A stretch of 64,000 nt of DNA from Lantana camara (lineage: Eukaryota > Streptophyta > Magnoliopsida > Lamiales > Verbenaceae): positions 100,967,001 through 101,031,000 of the forward strand of contig CM074856.1 in NCBI GenBank assembly GCA_037501455.1. Direction: 5' to 3'. The notes under the pieces are model-generated. The model saw only the letters and a list, made by a program, of their open reading frames with translations, was not told the DNA's origin and ran no database searches. The translations under genes and the position numbers were made by a program. Below are positions 1-11,217 of the stretch, piece by piece; the first letter of the stretch is position 1; each line of letters begins with the position of its first letter.

Positions 1-185
1 TGAAAATTAATAATTTTATCAAGATGTACTTTCCCAAAATATAAACCGTTTCAATTTCTCAAAAATCCCAATTTTAAGTTTTATTCAAAAAAATTAAAAT
101 AAATATTCAAAAATAAAATTTTAAAATTAAAATAAAAAATTGGGACTGGATTGCACGAAACACGAAAAGGCCGGATCACGAAAAC

Positions 186-545
186 GGGGTTGCCCGCCCC
201 AAGTGCGGCGTGTGCGTACAACATGCGCGCACAGCGCGCGGCCAAGGCCGCGCGAGTGCGCGCTGGAGCGCGCAGCTCCTGCCGGGCATTGGGCGGCCAG
301 TCTCGGCGCGCCCGGAAGGCTCCCGCACAGGCGTGCGGGAGGTGCTGGGTGACTGGCCGGTCTGTCCCGGCCAGGCCTGGGCGGCGACGGGCGGACGGCG
401 TGCGGGCGACTGGCCGGTCTGTTCCGGCCAGCCCTGGGCGATGATGGGCGGGTGCGCCTAGGCGCGCCCGGGAGGACCTCCCGCGCGGTTGCGGGAGGGT
501 GGCGCGCGAAGCCCGCGCGCGCGACTCCTTAGCGCGCGGGGTTTC
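186..545. repeat. GC-rich hairpin island in the leader of element 1
   Basis: Four perfect hairpins with 8-bp arms and 6-nt loops are readable: CTCCCGCA/TGCGGGAG at 320-341, CTGGCCGG/CCGGCCAG at 353-374, the same arms again at 410-431, and CCTCCCGC/GCGGGAGG at 477-498. The second and third belong to a partial duplication of about 57 bp. The block is embedded in AT-rich DNA and carries many GCGCGC runs. Its place between PBS and gag suggests a structured RNA leader; that function is inference. Confidence 0.7.
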
Positions 546-821
546 GCGTGTTCATCGCGATCCGGGCTTTCGTTTCGTGTTTTCGTTCAAAAGCAAAACC
601 AATCCAAGAAATCCAAAAACAGTTTATACAGTTTCAAATCTAAAATTGTTTTTCAAAATTAAATTTTATAAAAACCAATTTTCAGAAACTTTCAGGAAAA
701 AAATACAGTTTCGTAATTCAGGCTTTCTAAAACAATTACAAATACTCAATCGCATCAAGCCTAAGAATTTCTACCAAATTCAGTATAATTGAGACGAATC
801 AGAAACACGATTAACGAGGTG

Positions 822-833
822 GCTCTGATACCA
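822..833 (-). other. Primer binding site (initiator tRNA-Met)
   Basis: On the minus strand this reads TGGTATCAGAGC, complementary to the 3' end of plant initiator tRNA-Met. It lies two bases inside the LTR terminus at 836, the normal place for minus-strand priming. It fixes the orientation of the element: LTR on the right, internal domain running left. Confidence 0.9.
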
Positions 834-1220
834 CTTGTTGGAAAACACGAATCAGAAAGCAGCGGAATTTAAAAAATTTTCCCAACAAAAGGACCTAGAA
901 CTCGCAATCGTGTAACCAAATTCGTAAAGATAGAAAACTTACTTTTCTTTTATTCTTTCTTGAAGCGTTTCAAGCCACCCAAGAACGCTCTTCTCGCGGC
1001 TTGATCCCCTCTCCTTGGTAAAGCTCGAATCTTCAAACTTCTAACTTGAAGTCTCTAGAGAAAGTCCACCAACTTGATCACAATCTAACTAGTAAGGATG
1101 CTAGTTCTCTAGTTAGTGTTTAGGCTTAACCTAGGGTTTAATTTAATCTTGGAGAAAGGAAGGTGTTCAACACATGAACCAAGAATTGTCAATTAGCTCC
1201 ATAAGGAGCTCGAGCTCCCC

Positions 1221-1228
1221 TATTTATA
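1221..1228 (-). promoter_or_regulatory. TATA box of the 1.9-kb LTR
   Basis: Minus strand TATAAATA followed by a GGGGAGC motif. The equivalent box is TATATATA in the two related LTRs (49946-49953 and 14215-14222), each followed by an AGGGG or AAGGGG context. Conserved position in three diverged copies supports a U3/R boundary just downstream. Confidence 0.65.
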
Positions 1229-1549
1229 GGGAGAGGGTGCCGATCCAAATCCTTGTTGGGAAAGGATTTGGTTCCTCTCTCTCCTATTACTTGATCATCA
1301 AGTATTTTCCAACTTTGACTTTGAATTCTAATTCTAATCAACTTTTAAGAGAGCTAAAATATCCAAACTATTTTTGGATAATTTTATACTTTATTTATTA
1401 TAAAAATAAATAACTTATTTTATCTAATTAATTAATTTGTAATTAATTAACTAGATTATTTTCTCCAAAATTAGACTTTATTTTTAATTCAAAATTAAAC
1501 CAAAGTCTATTAAATAATTAACTAAATTAATCATTTAATATCACATAAT

Positions 1550-1618
1550 CACGTGTGGCACACGTGTCTTAATGACACGTGTCAAATCACGTGAGCCACA
1601 CGTGTGATTTCACACGTG
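1550..1618. promoter_or_regulatory. Cluster of six G-boxes (CACGTG)
   Basis: CACGTG occurs at 1550, 1561, 1576, 1588, 1599 and 1613, about 320 bp upstream of the LTR TATA box on the minus strand. Related clusters are in the other copies of this LTR (about 49550-49605 and 13795-13890). G-boxes are bound by plant bZIP and bHLH factors (ABA, stress and light signalling), so this is probably the U3 enhancer of the retrotransposon. Confidence 0.7.
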
Positions 1619-4600
1619 TGGAACCCCTTAGGCTCGATTAACTCGTTTAATCATTTTCAAGCCTCAACTCATGTAACCAAGTTGTTGTGTGTGACCCTCT
1701 AGGTTCTCAATTCAATTAGCAGTGACCCTAATTAATTAATTCACTAATTAATTAATCAGTCCACAGATTAAACGACCATAGTCTAGCAACAGGTGTTTAA
1801 CCCCTAGCTGAATTGGAATGTTCGGATTCGACAGAACCTTTAAGCCATTGATTCATGTGAGATACAATCCTCCTACTTACTATCTCTCAACCAAGATCTA
1901 GGGTAAGGGAATAATTAGAACCCTAATAATCCGGTCTTAAAGCTAAGTGCATTTCATATCCATTTGATCTCAATCCAAGAAACCCTTTTCTTGATGTCTT
2001 GATCTACTGCCTTGGCCAAGGACTCCATATGGCATATGAATGACTTACACAATAAGAGATCACCTTGCATATGCAAGTGTAGGTCCTTTCTTGATTCTCA
2101 TTCACTTTCATGAGTCACTTGTGCAGCCCCAGCATAAGCCTTGAATCAGTTATCTAAGGCGACACCCTTTAAAGCTTATACCAAAGACTACAGAGTTAAC
2201 TCATAAAGTAACATGGAACCTCAAGTCTAAGGATCAATTAATCACATCAATGACTCGTGAGATATTTCCTAATCTGGAAGTTTCCATTTCCTGAAATAGA
2301 AACTTCCTTTCCCATTTAGGAATGTTCTCACACGGGGCACCTCAGTGAACTTACTTATTAAAGTAAGCACCCTCATGTATCACGCACGTATCAACTATAC
2401 ACTTTGCACCTCCATGAAACAAGGTGGTCCTTCTTAAGGGCGTGATCCCACAAGCAAGCCTTAGAGGAGTCAGGTTGACACTCCCACTGTCTGTAGGACT
2501 CATCGGCTTGGAGTATTTTACTAATCATGACTTATGTGATATAGGGCTCGTTTCATGAACCATTTCACCTAAATGGTAGAGTCCTAAAGTCATCAGGATT
2601 AGGGGAGTTCTCATACATGCACACATAATGGAAACACTCAAAACACGTATTGGCATATAAAGAAGTGTTTGCCTATGATCAATCGTATATTATTCAAAGA
2701 TTGTCTGTGATACAAGAAAAGTCCCAAAGCAGATTACGTCGAATCGGCTTTCTAGGGCACTATTCCTAACATGGAGTGGTTGGATGATTGGAGGACCAAA
2801 TTGGGAAGCTTCAAGGGATCGGATGCAAGATGTGTTAAAAAGGTTCGACTCGACTCAGATTCAAGGATTGGGAGCCGTTAATCATAAAGCTCACTATGAG
2901 GTCAAATATGGAAGCTCACTTGATACGAATATAGGCGTGGGACAACCAATGGACGCGAGGCAAAGGGACTTATGAGCATCGAGGAATACAAATCATGTCG
3001 TCTTCTTGGAACCTTGGAACATGGAGACATCAAGAAGCAAGCAAGAATGGAAAACGTTATCATGGGTGAATTATGCGCGTAGATCGGAAACAAAGGATAA
3101 GCTAAAGGAACTTTAACCGGAGAGGACCTCAAGATGAATATTCGGACGACCTTTGGAGGTCGATGCTTGGAAGTACGTTGAGGTGTAAACTCCATTGACA
3201 AAGAAGACCTTGGGGTCAAGAATAGCACGTTCGGGCCGTAGGAAATACAAATGGATGCAAGAAGATTAGGGAGATTCGAAAACCATGGAAAGCTAAGGAA
3301 TTATCAATGTTTGCAAAGAAAGTTACAATTATGGGAATGAGGAACACGTCATCAAGCTAAAAGCTTACCACCTCGGTGATAGGTTCTGCATACTCATGGC
3401 ATGAGCATCATGCATCGATTTAAATTAATTGCTTTCTTTATCTATATGTACGTTTATGTTTAATTAATATAATTACTCCAACGTGTTGCATCGTTGCATC
3501 TTTCACTGTTTACTATGTGCATTGGCATGTTATTCCAACATGCATGGCTTAGTGTTTAATTGATAGGGAATGGCTCCACCTTGTTCATCAAGCGATTCTT
3601 TAATCAAGGCTTACTCGAATCAAGACGAGAAGAATAGTTGGGTTATATCTTGGGAGTTCCGGGCATGTAGCTTAGCTAGCACAATCTACACCGAAGAAAC
3701 TAAGTTGAAGAGTTTTGGAGAAACCTTAATCTCAGAGGCGAAGTAACGAATTCAACTAAAATTTCCAAATAAGGGAGCATTGATTAGGAAATAATGTAAA
3801 TCCTTTTCGATCCTTGAAGGGATTATCTTTAGTTGAAAGAATGGAACTACAAGAGGGGATTAAAATTAGTCTAGATTTCAAGAAGAGCAAGAAAGAGAAG
3901 AGTTGGGGATTAGAAGGAAGTAATTATTGAAAGGTTTGAATTAAACCTTAGGAGTGAATTAAAGAAGCAGAAGTGGCTCAGCAAAAATTTCATTGAAAGA
4001 AGGATTCATGGAGTTCGACATGTAAGAGCAAAATTTGTTAAGGGGGAGAGCACGACCGAGAGGTGAATTGAAGATTGGGAGTGGTGCTCGAATGAATATG
4101 TTAGGAGTAATGACAGGGATGCAAATTAAGGAGAATCTGGAAGTCCTAAGGGTGGTGATTAGGAATGAATAAGACGCCGGTTATGGTTAAGCTGTTAAGA
4201 GAGAAGCTACGTATGGAATTCTGATCTGGAGGTGATGGAATCATAAGAGAGTTTCTATGAACTTCTAAGTTGGAATTATCCAAGGAAACCGAATCAAGCT
4301 ATCATATAAGGGGATGGTGTCGATCAAGATTTATTCAATAAAGTATGAAGGGGTCCGAGACAATATTATTAAGTTATCGATTATATCAAAGGTGATCCAG
4401 AAGGAAACTTAAGAAGGGACCAAATAGAAAAGGATGATAATAGGAAGATTACTTCAAGCTTCAAGAATCATCAAGAACCTTCTGTCTTAGGGAATATGGG
4501 ACCAGTTATCGAATATAACATTGAGGGGGTCAAAGGGAATGAACGGACAATTGGAACGGAAGGTGGGAAAAGACTTGTGTTGAGAGAGACTATAAGAATA

Positions 4601-5094
4601 AACGTCGTAAGGTTGGGATCGAATTATCAAGATTGCTCAGAGTGGTGATCCTCGGGGATATGTTGAGCACCGATTTGGATAAGGATTGAAGAAGTTGGGT
4701 AGCAGTACAAGTTAGAAAGGATCTAAGAATATACTCCTTAAAGAATTCATCAATCGTTTCACCGGGGAACCCTAAAGAGATACAAGACAAGCTGGACACT
4801 GAGTTACATTCAGGACAGATCATACCTTGGACAACGACAATTCACAACTTTAAATTTTTGCAACTACGGTGAACGGTACTTATAGCATTCATGATACATG
4901 CATCCATGCAAATTTAACTTATATAATTTTTATGTTAAGTGTTTTGATCTGCACTGTGTTAAATTACTTGGAGTAATTGGAAATCAATGTGGGCGACGTT
5001 TATTACTTGCTTTGGGTGCCTTACGTGATTTTAAATTTGGTTTTTGCGTGAGTTGCTTGGGAGTATTGGAGACTTCCTTGCTTTATTTTCGGTT

Positions 5095-5316
5095 GAGAGA
5101 CGGGGTGCTCTCTTTGTTTGTAAGAGACAGGGATTCTCTTATTTTTGTTTGAGAGACGGGGATTCTCTTATTTTTGTTTGAGAGACGGGGATTCTCTTAT
5201 TTTTGCTCGAGAGACGGGGCTCTCTCCTTGTTGCTTGCGAGAGACGGGGTTCTCTCATTGCTGCTCGAGAGACGGGGCTCTCTCCTTGTTGCTTGTGAGA
5301 GACGGGGAATCTCTCA
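5095..5316 (+). repeat. Eight-copy tandem hairpin repeat upstream of the PPT
   Basis: About eight units of roughly 29 bp start at 5095, 5122, 5151, 5180, 5209, 5239, 5267 and 5297. Each holds GAGAGA, then CGGGG (one CAGGG), then TCTC, so every unit can form a small hairpin with a G-rich loop. Linkers are T-rich. The array sits about 60 bp before the polypurine tract. Some units differ in the base pair next to the loop while keeping the arms. Confidence 0.8.
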
Positions 5317-5362
5317 TTGTTTGTTTTGAGGCGTGTTGTGAATCCGAGGACGGATTCTTTTT

Positions 5363-5375
5363 AAGGGGAAGAGAT
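5363..5375 (+). other. Polypurine tract of element A
   Basis: AAGGGGAAGAGAT immediately precedes the LTR start TGTAACGCCCC. The matching tract of element E (47825-47837, AAGAGGGAGAGAT) sits in the same context. This is the plus-strand primer site and proves that the LTR on its right is the 3' LTR. Confidence 0.85.
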
Positions 5376-7197
5376 TGTAACGCCCCAGTTTTTCAGTTTA
5401 AACAATGTGGCGTATTTGTTTATAAATTGCGTAATTTAATTATTTAATTATATGATCAATTGTTTATAAATGTTTATATTTTATTTAAACTATAAACTAT
5501 TGTTACTTTAATTTAATTCATTCTATTTTACTTTGATATTTAGTGTTTAATTTCTTAATTAAGGTTTCATGTTACCTTAACTATTTCAGTAATGCTGTTA
5601 ATTAATTTCAACATGTTATTAGTTGGTTTTAATTTAATTAAAATGGAATTTAAGTTTTAGTAATTAATTTATAACGTTATGAATTCATTCATGTGCATGA
5701 GTGTTCTATTTGTACTTCGTTCATATATGTAATGATATCAGAATGGTATGGAAATTTAGTATGTCGTAAATATGTGTGTTATGAACATGCCTATATGCTC
5801 GGTTTATGTTTTCGGATTCATTTGACGTGTTAACGAATTTAATTTTGATTGTGGAACCAAATCGGGGGCTAACGAGCAATTAGCGCACCCTTGGTTCCGT
5901 ACGTGATATCTTGAGCTCGGGAATTCGGATTCGAATTCCGTCACCTCCGTTGCCTTCGTATCGACGATTCGGAGACAATGGAACAAGCCTCATACCTTTT
6001 TGAAATCATTAAGACCTCCGAAATCCAACCGTAACGAGCAACTCGTGCAAGAAGAGCTCCTTTTGTTGACTAGTCTTCATGGTGGGACCCTTTTTACTCA
6101 ACCTAACCTAACCAAAGCTTAACCATGACTTATGTACCTTGAGTTAACCCCTTTCTCTCCCTTTTAACAGCAAAAACCGAGCCAAAATATCTCCCCTTGC
6201 TGCTGCAACTGATCGATATGGAGGAAGAGAAGAAAAGGAAGAAAACCCTTGGCCATTCTTGTGATTTTGAGCTCAAATCACCTCCCTTCTTCTTCTAACC
6301 TTCAAGGTATGAATATTTATGTCTTCTCTACTCTATTATGCTTGATTTCATCTACTTACATCATGATTTGGATCAGATTTGATTAGGGTTTGGGTGATGA
6401 GTTTGGTATGAACTTTTAGGGATTTTTGCTCTTGTGACCTATTTGCTTGTGTAGCTGATTTTCTTGCTTATACATGATCATATGAACTTGTTTCTTAACC
6501 TATTTATTTCCTAACTGATAGTATATGATATTAGGAGGATTTTATCTCTTGACCCTTTGATGAAATTATGAGATATGGAGCTCCAAACTTGATGATCAAA
6601 CTGCTTCCCCTGTTTTTCGAACTGCTGCTGTTCATTTTGCTTTGTTGCTTGATCAAACGATCTTCTTTTCATGTGAATTTGCATGGATATTATGTACACT
6701 CATTGCTCGATATGTTAACATTCATGTTTTAAGTATTTGGATCCATTTTAAGCCTCAAAACCGAAAGACATGGCCTGTTCTTATGCATGATCTATGACAG
6801 ACTTGTTGCTGTTGCAATTGTGTGGTTGTTAGTCACCCTAATGTGCTTTAATTCGTACCATTTTGCATATATATGATTTATATTAGTTGTTTAGTATGTT
6901 AGCATGCATTACCCAAGGTTTCAGATCCAAATTCAACCCCTAAGTACTTGATCATGGCTGATTGAAACAATAGGGCTCTTATGTGCGATTTTGGCGACCC
7001 AGTTTTTCTGCATGATTTAGATGATCTTAACGTGTGATTTAGCCTTTACACTCTAAATTAAAATTGTTCCTAACATGCTAAATATGTTTTATATTAAGTT
7101 TCATAGCATTTGGAGTTGATTTGGTATGCTTTTGGATTGATTTGGTGTGAGATCAGTTTTGCCGGAAAAACTCTGTGAACGTTTTACGTTCTGTACC

Positions 7198-7321
7198 GTG
7201 ACACCCCCGTGTCTCATTTACACTTAAGTGTGAGACACGGGCGTGTCACACCTTCTGGGCAGGTCTGTACTGAGCCACGGTCGTGGCTCAATTTGGCTAA
7301 GGAGGGTGACACCCCCGTGTC
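7198..7321 (+). repeat. Palindrome cluster of LTR A
   Basis: Visible palindromes: ACAC-CCCC-GTGT (7201-7212), GACACG-GG-CGTGTC (7234-7247), TGAGCCACGGTCGTGGCTCA (7271-7290, perfect 9-bp arms) and GACAC-CCCC-GTGTC (7308-7321). Spacers between them are unrelated. The middle two share a CG-NN-CG centre. The GTGACAC arms recur in LTR D. Confidence 0.85.
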
Positions 7322-8170
7322 CCTTCCCTTGCGCAGTCCTTGTTGCTTCCTTTTGGGTTTTTGATTTGTTTCACCTCTTTAATGACTTGATCTCCTTTTG
7401 TGATGAACTATGAACTTGTTTTGCTATATGTTGAGAGTATTTTGGTTCAGTTTCATGGCATTTGGATGAGTTGTAGGCATGCTTTTGCTTAATGCCGTTT
7501 ATGTGTGTTTATATGTCGTTTATGAATCGCGTAACTCATTTTCTATATCATATGATTCCTTCTTGTTGTCAAACCTTGGAATTATGCTATCTTATGTAAT
7601 ATGAAGTGTGTAGTAGAATTTTGGGAGAGCTTGAATATGTTCTATGCTCCTATTTGAATTCTTGAATTTATTTGATTGGAGATATGAATTGATGAATTGA
7701 ATGAAAATGAATGAATAAGTGAATGACTTGGTTATATGATTTAAATGCCTTAATAGTGCACATGAACATTTTCATGACTTAATATGATCTTTATGCCTTC
7801 ATATCATGCTTGAGCATTGTCGTGCGTCATATATGGTTCATTTAGAGTCTTGAGTCTCACGAACACATCACGTTGTCCTTGTACAGTTTTCTCTAGGGCG
7901 GAGAGATCTTGATCCTTCGAGCACTTGGTAACTCGTATCCTTGTTTCGTCACGGTTCAGGTGAGGGTGTTTTTGTTTTAGCTATGTAACAAACCCTACAA
8001 CCCTGATGTGAAAAGCTTTGCCCAAAACCTTATGATTATATATGTTACTTTTAAAGTAAAGTCATCGAGTAAATATTGATCGAGTAAACCCTTTTCAAAT
8101 GATTTACGAATTATGATATGTACTTATGAATTGATATGTACATTTATGATTTATGATTGTACGGGCCCCG

Positions 8171-8400
8171 GGACTTAGTATATGTGGCTAACCGAGGAAG
8201 CAAGGGATGACGGGGATCCCATATACTAGTCCCAACCAAACTACGGCGATATTGGCCCTCGCTAGGAGGTTTAGCGAGGAATGGGAGCTGAGTGCCCTTG
8301 GGGGATTCATGTACCCCCATTGGCCTATGTATGAACCGGTGGCCGGGTCTTGCAAGCCCGTCCACCACCCGGAGGAAGAAGGTTGGAACTGATTTATGAT
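8171..8400 (+). ncRNA. Conserved four-hairpin block in U5 of LTR A
   Basis: Four hairpins follow one another. H1 pairs 8171-8187 with 8219-8232 (TAGTATATG/CATATACTA plus GGAC/GTCC) around a loop containing CCGAGGAAGCAAGGG. H2 is CCTCGCTA 8257-8264 with TAGCGAGG 8272-8279. H3 is GGGGG 8300-8304 with CCCCC 8314-8318 around ATTCATGTA. H4 is GGTGG 8338-8342 with CCACC 8362-8366 around CTTGCAAG. LTRs E, F and D keep the loops but have different, still complementary stems. It would be in the 5' leader of the element RNA. Confidence 0.65.
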
Positions 8401-9242
8401 TTATGTTATGTTATGTTATGTTTATACACCGTGCGGGAAGGCCGGGACACGGATTGCCCAAACGAATATGATTTATGATATATGGTCTGCATGTATTATG
8501 ATATATCGCATGAACACCTAATCAACATATTAATGATATTTGTCGTACACGGTCGGAGTTTGGTTGGAGATTGTGCACGCTCACTCGCCGAGCCTTATGT
8601 ATATGTATGATTTATGAAAGTAATGAATTAATATGATTAGTCATAAAATCCGAGCATTGATTAATCATCCTCTTGCCCTTTTGGGGACTAATTCCAAATA
8701 AAACCTTGTTCGGAATTTATGACTTGCATGTGCATGTTTTTATTTATGTATATCGCTCCTGCTCACTCAGTCTTCTAGAGACTGACCCTCTCCCTCCCCA
8801 ATCTTTTAGTGTGCAGGTTTGATTTTGGAGTTTCGAGCTAGGCGGAGGTGTTTGGAGTCTTTAGGTGGGTCGAGTTAGGTTAGGAGAGTCTCTGCACTCA
8901 CTCATGTATTGGATTTATGTTTGATTCGATTCTGCAGTATCATGAATTTGAATAATTATGTAATTGTTATTGAATTGTTTTTACTGGGTATTGCTATGAT
9001 TTAAAAGAGGCCTGAAGAGCCCAAATTCTGCTTATGGTTTGTATGTTTGAATTTTGGCTTTGCAATGCATTATATTTTGGTTGATTGGTTATCATTGCAG
9101 GGTCTAGCTCCGCCTGGCCTAGGAAGGTTTTTATGTTTGTCTCCCATTCGCTATGGTTTGATATGGGTGCGGATTAGCTGTTTCGTTACTCGTGTTGAGC
9201 CATAGTGCGGGGGATGTGGTGCCTCACGTGCGGGGTGCTACA

Positions 9243-11214
9243 ACATCCCATCATGAAATGCCTTAGTTTTGGACTTATAGATTTTGGAATTGTCATAGGC
9301 ATCATTTCTAATCTCCGCTAACTCTTGCAATTGAAGCTTTCGGTACGTCCCGGCCTCTTCTAATCTAAAGTTGCACTTCTTAATCGCCCAATAGGCTCGA
9401 TGCTCAAGCTCTACCGAAAGGTGGCAAGCTTTCCCAAATACCAATCTATAAGGTGACATGCCGATCGGAGTCTTGTACGTCGTCCTATAGGCCCAAAGTT
9501 CATCATCGAGTCTCAAACTCCAATCTTTACTGTTAGCACTAAACGTTTTCTCCAAAATAGACTTGATTTCCCTATTTGAGACTTCGGCGAGGCCATTTGT
9601 TTGTGGATGATAGGCCGTGGAAGTGCAATGGGTCACATGATATTTCTTGAAAAGTGCCTCGACCGTACGGTTGCAAAATTGAGTACCCCTATCGCTGATT
9701 ATGGCTCGAGGAATTCCAAACCTGACAAAAATATGAGACCTAACAAAATCCACAACAACTTTAGAATCATTAGTCCGGGTGGCTTTAGCTTCCACCCACT
9801 TCGAAACATAATCAACGGTAAGTATAATGTATAAATTACCATAAGAAGAAGGAAAAGGACCCATAAAATCCATACCCCACACATCAAAAATTTCACAAAC
9901 AAGTATAGGATTAACAGGCATTTGGTTTCTAGGACCTATATTTCCCGTCTTTTGACAATTAACACAACTTTTACAACACAAGTATGCATCCTTAAAAAGT
10001 GTAGGCCAAAAAAATCCACTCTCTAACACTTTGTGAGTTGTTCGTCTAGGACCGAAATGACCATTATTAGCATGACAAAACTCTAGTATTGATTTTATTT
10101 CATTTTCAGCCACACAACGCCTAATAATCTGATCGGTGCCTATTTTCCACAAGTAAGGGTCATCCCAAATATAGTGTTTAGAATCGAACTTGATTTTATC
10201 TTTCTCAGACCTAGACAAATGATCAGGCAAAGCACCAGTAGCTAAAAAATTAACAATATCAGCATACCAGGGAGTCAGAAAACCTCTCTGTGACCTCAGA
10301 TAGGATTCCTGAGCAGCAAAAAGTTGTTCATTCGGAAATTCATCATTTATAGGTAGAGAATCTGGCTTAAGGACTGGAATTCGGCTGAGATGATCAGCTA
10401 CCAGATTCTCGCAACCCTTCTTATCTCTTATCTCCATGTCGAACTCTTGTAAGAGTGGAATCCATCGAATGAGCCTTGGTTTCGCGTCCTTTTTGGTGAG
10501 AAGATACCGTAAAGCTGCATGATCAGAATACACAACAACTTTAGTACCAAGTAAATAAGGACGAAATTTATCTAAAGCATAAAAAATTGACAAAAGCTCC
10601 TTTTCGGTAGTAGTGTAGTTGCTTTGGGCATTGTCTAGCAACTTCGAGGCATAATAGATCATGTGGGAATTCTTGTTGATCTTTTGTCCAAGTACAGCCC
10701 CCACGGCGTAATCGCTCGAGTCACACATGATCTCGAATGGGTACTCCCAATTCGGCGGCTGAATAATCGGGGCCGAAACCAACTTTCCCTTCAACAAGTC
10801 AAAGGAAGCTTTACAATCATCATCTATCTCGAACTTCACATCTTTTTGGAGCAACTTGCACAATAGTTTGGTGATCTTTGAGAAGTCCTTAATGAATCGC
10901 CTATAAAAACCTGCATGTCCAAGAAAGGAACGTACTTCCCGCACACTCGTGGGGTAAGGCAAGGACTTAATGACATCAACTTTAGATTTATCAACCTCAA
11001 TACCATGTGCAGAAATAATATGACCCAAAATTAAACCTTTATCAACCATGAAGTGACACTTTTCATAATTCAAGACCAAATTCGTTTCAATGCAATGTTT
11101 TAATATTGTAGTAAGATTAGTGAGGCATTCATCAAAAGAGTTTCCATAAACCGTAAAATCATCCATGAATACCTCAATAATTTGCTCAACATACTCAGAA
11201 AATATACTTACCAT
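9243..11214 (-). pseudogene. Athila-type RT (palm end)-RNase H-integrase relic
   Basis: A 658-codon open frame on minus. It opens with the RT palm ([12 protein letters not shown], the FMDD variant common in Athila), then the RNase H region, then integrase with the HHCC zinc region (ending CVNCQKTGN) and the D-D-E core: MDFMGPF, SDRGTQF and AEVSNRE. The frame ends abruptly at KAFHDGM, where LTR A begins; the final integrase part is missing. It is the same frame as the upstream piece, separated by one TGA at 11215-11217. Lineage assignment rests on motif similarity to Athila. Confidence 0.85.
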
Positions 11215-11217
11215 TCA

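Larger units (their letters stand above)
1..835 (-). mobile_element. Leader/internal start of LTR element 1 (cut by window edge)
   Basis: This stretch lies directly inside the PBS of the LTR at 836-2771, so on the minus strand it is the 5' leader and possible start of gag of an LTR retrotransposon that continues left of the window. Bases 1-180 and 560-820 are very AT-rich; about 186-545 is strikingly GC-rich. No domain can be recognised in any frame, and the short open frames across the GC-rich part are a composition effect. The superfamily cannot be decided because no pol is visible. Confidence 0.6.
836..2771 (-). repeat. LTR of element 1 (1.94 kb, 5' LTR in minus orientation)
   Basis: Terminal TG...CA ends: minus-strand start TGTTAGGAATAG, end TTTTCCAACA. 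It is the same family as the solo LTR at 48399-50341 and the truncated copy at 13556-14552. The PBS abuts its 3' end, so this is a 5' LTR. It was inserted into the internal domain of element A; the right target site would be TGGAG at 2772-2776, with its partner beyond the left edge. It carries a G-box cluster and a TATA box. Confidence 0.88.
2772..5375 (+). mobile_element. Non-coding internal domain of element A
   Basis: The region ends in a polypurine tract directly before LTR A, so it is the 3' part of that element's internal domain. Its 5' part is interrupted by element 1 and lies left of the window. Short open frames are broken everywhere and no gag, protease, RT, integrase or zinc-knuckle motif can be read. 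It is either very old decayed pol or, more likely, the filler of a non-autonomous (LARD-like) element. The flank GAATCCGAGGACGGATTC before the PPT is shared with autonomous element E (47804-47821), which ties A to the same Tekay-like group. Confidence 0.6.
5376..9242 (+). repeat. 3' LTR of element A (3.87 kb, Tekay-like)
   Basis: It starts TGTAACGCCCC and ends GTGCTACA, the ends shared by LTRs B to F here. It holds the block around GGGGGCTAACGAGCAATTAG also found in LTR E, a palindrome cluster (7198-7321) and a structured U5 block (8171-8400). It interrupts the Athila relic: the Athila integrase frame stops exactly at the LTR end. The target site right of it would be ACATC (9243-9247); the partner lies off the window. 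Confidence 0.88.

Noticed and set aside
140..461. Overlapping open frames of 70-97 codons in the GC-rich block
   Set aside because: They exist in several frames at once because the GC-rich hairpin island has few stop codons. There is no domain, no coding periodicity and no context for a gene.
4898..5447. Two frames of 84 and 100 codons with repeated RETG/RDGDS motifs
   Set aside because: They are translations of the 29-bp tandem hairpin repeat next to the PPT and run into the LTR.
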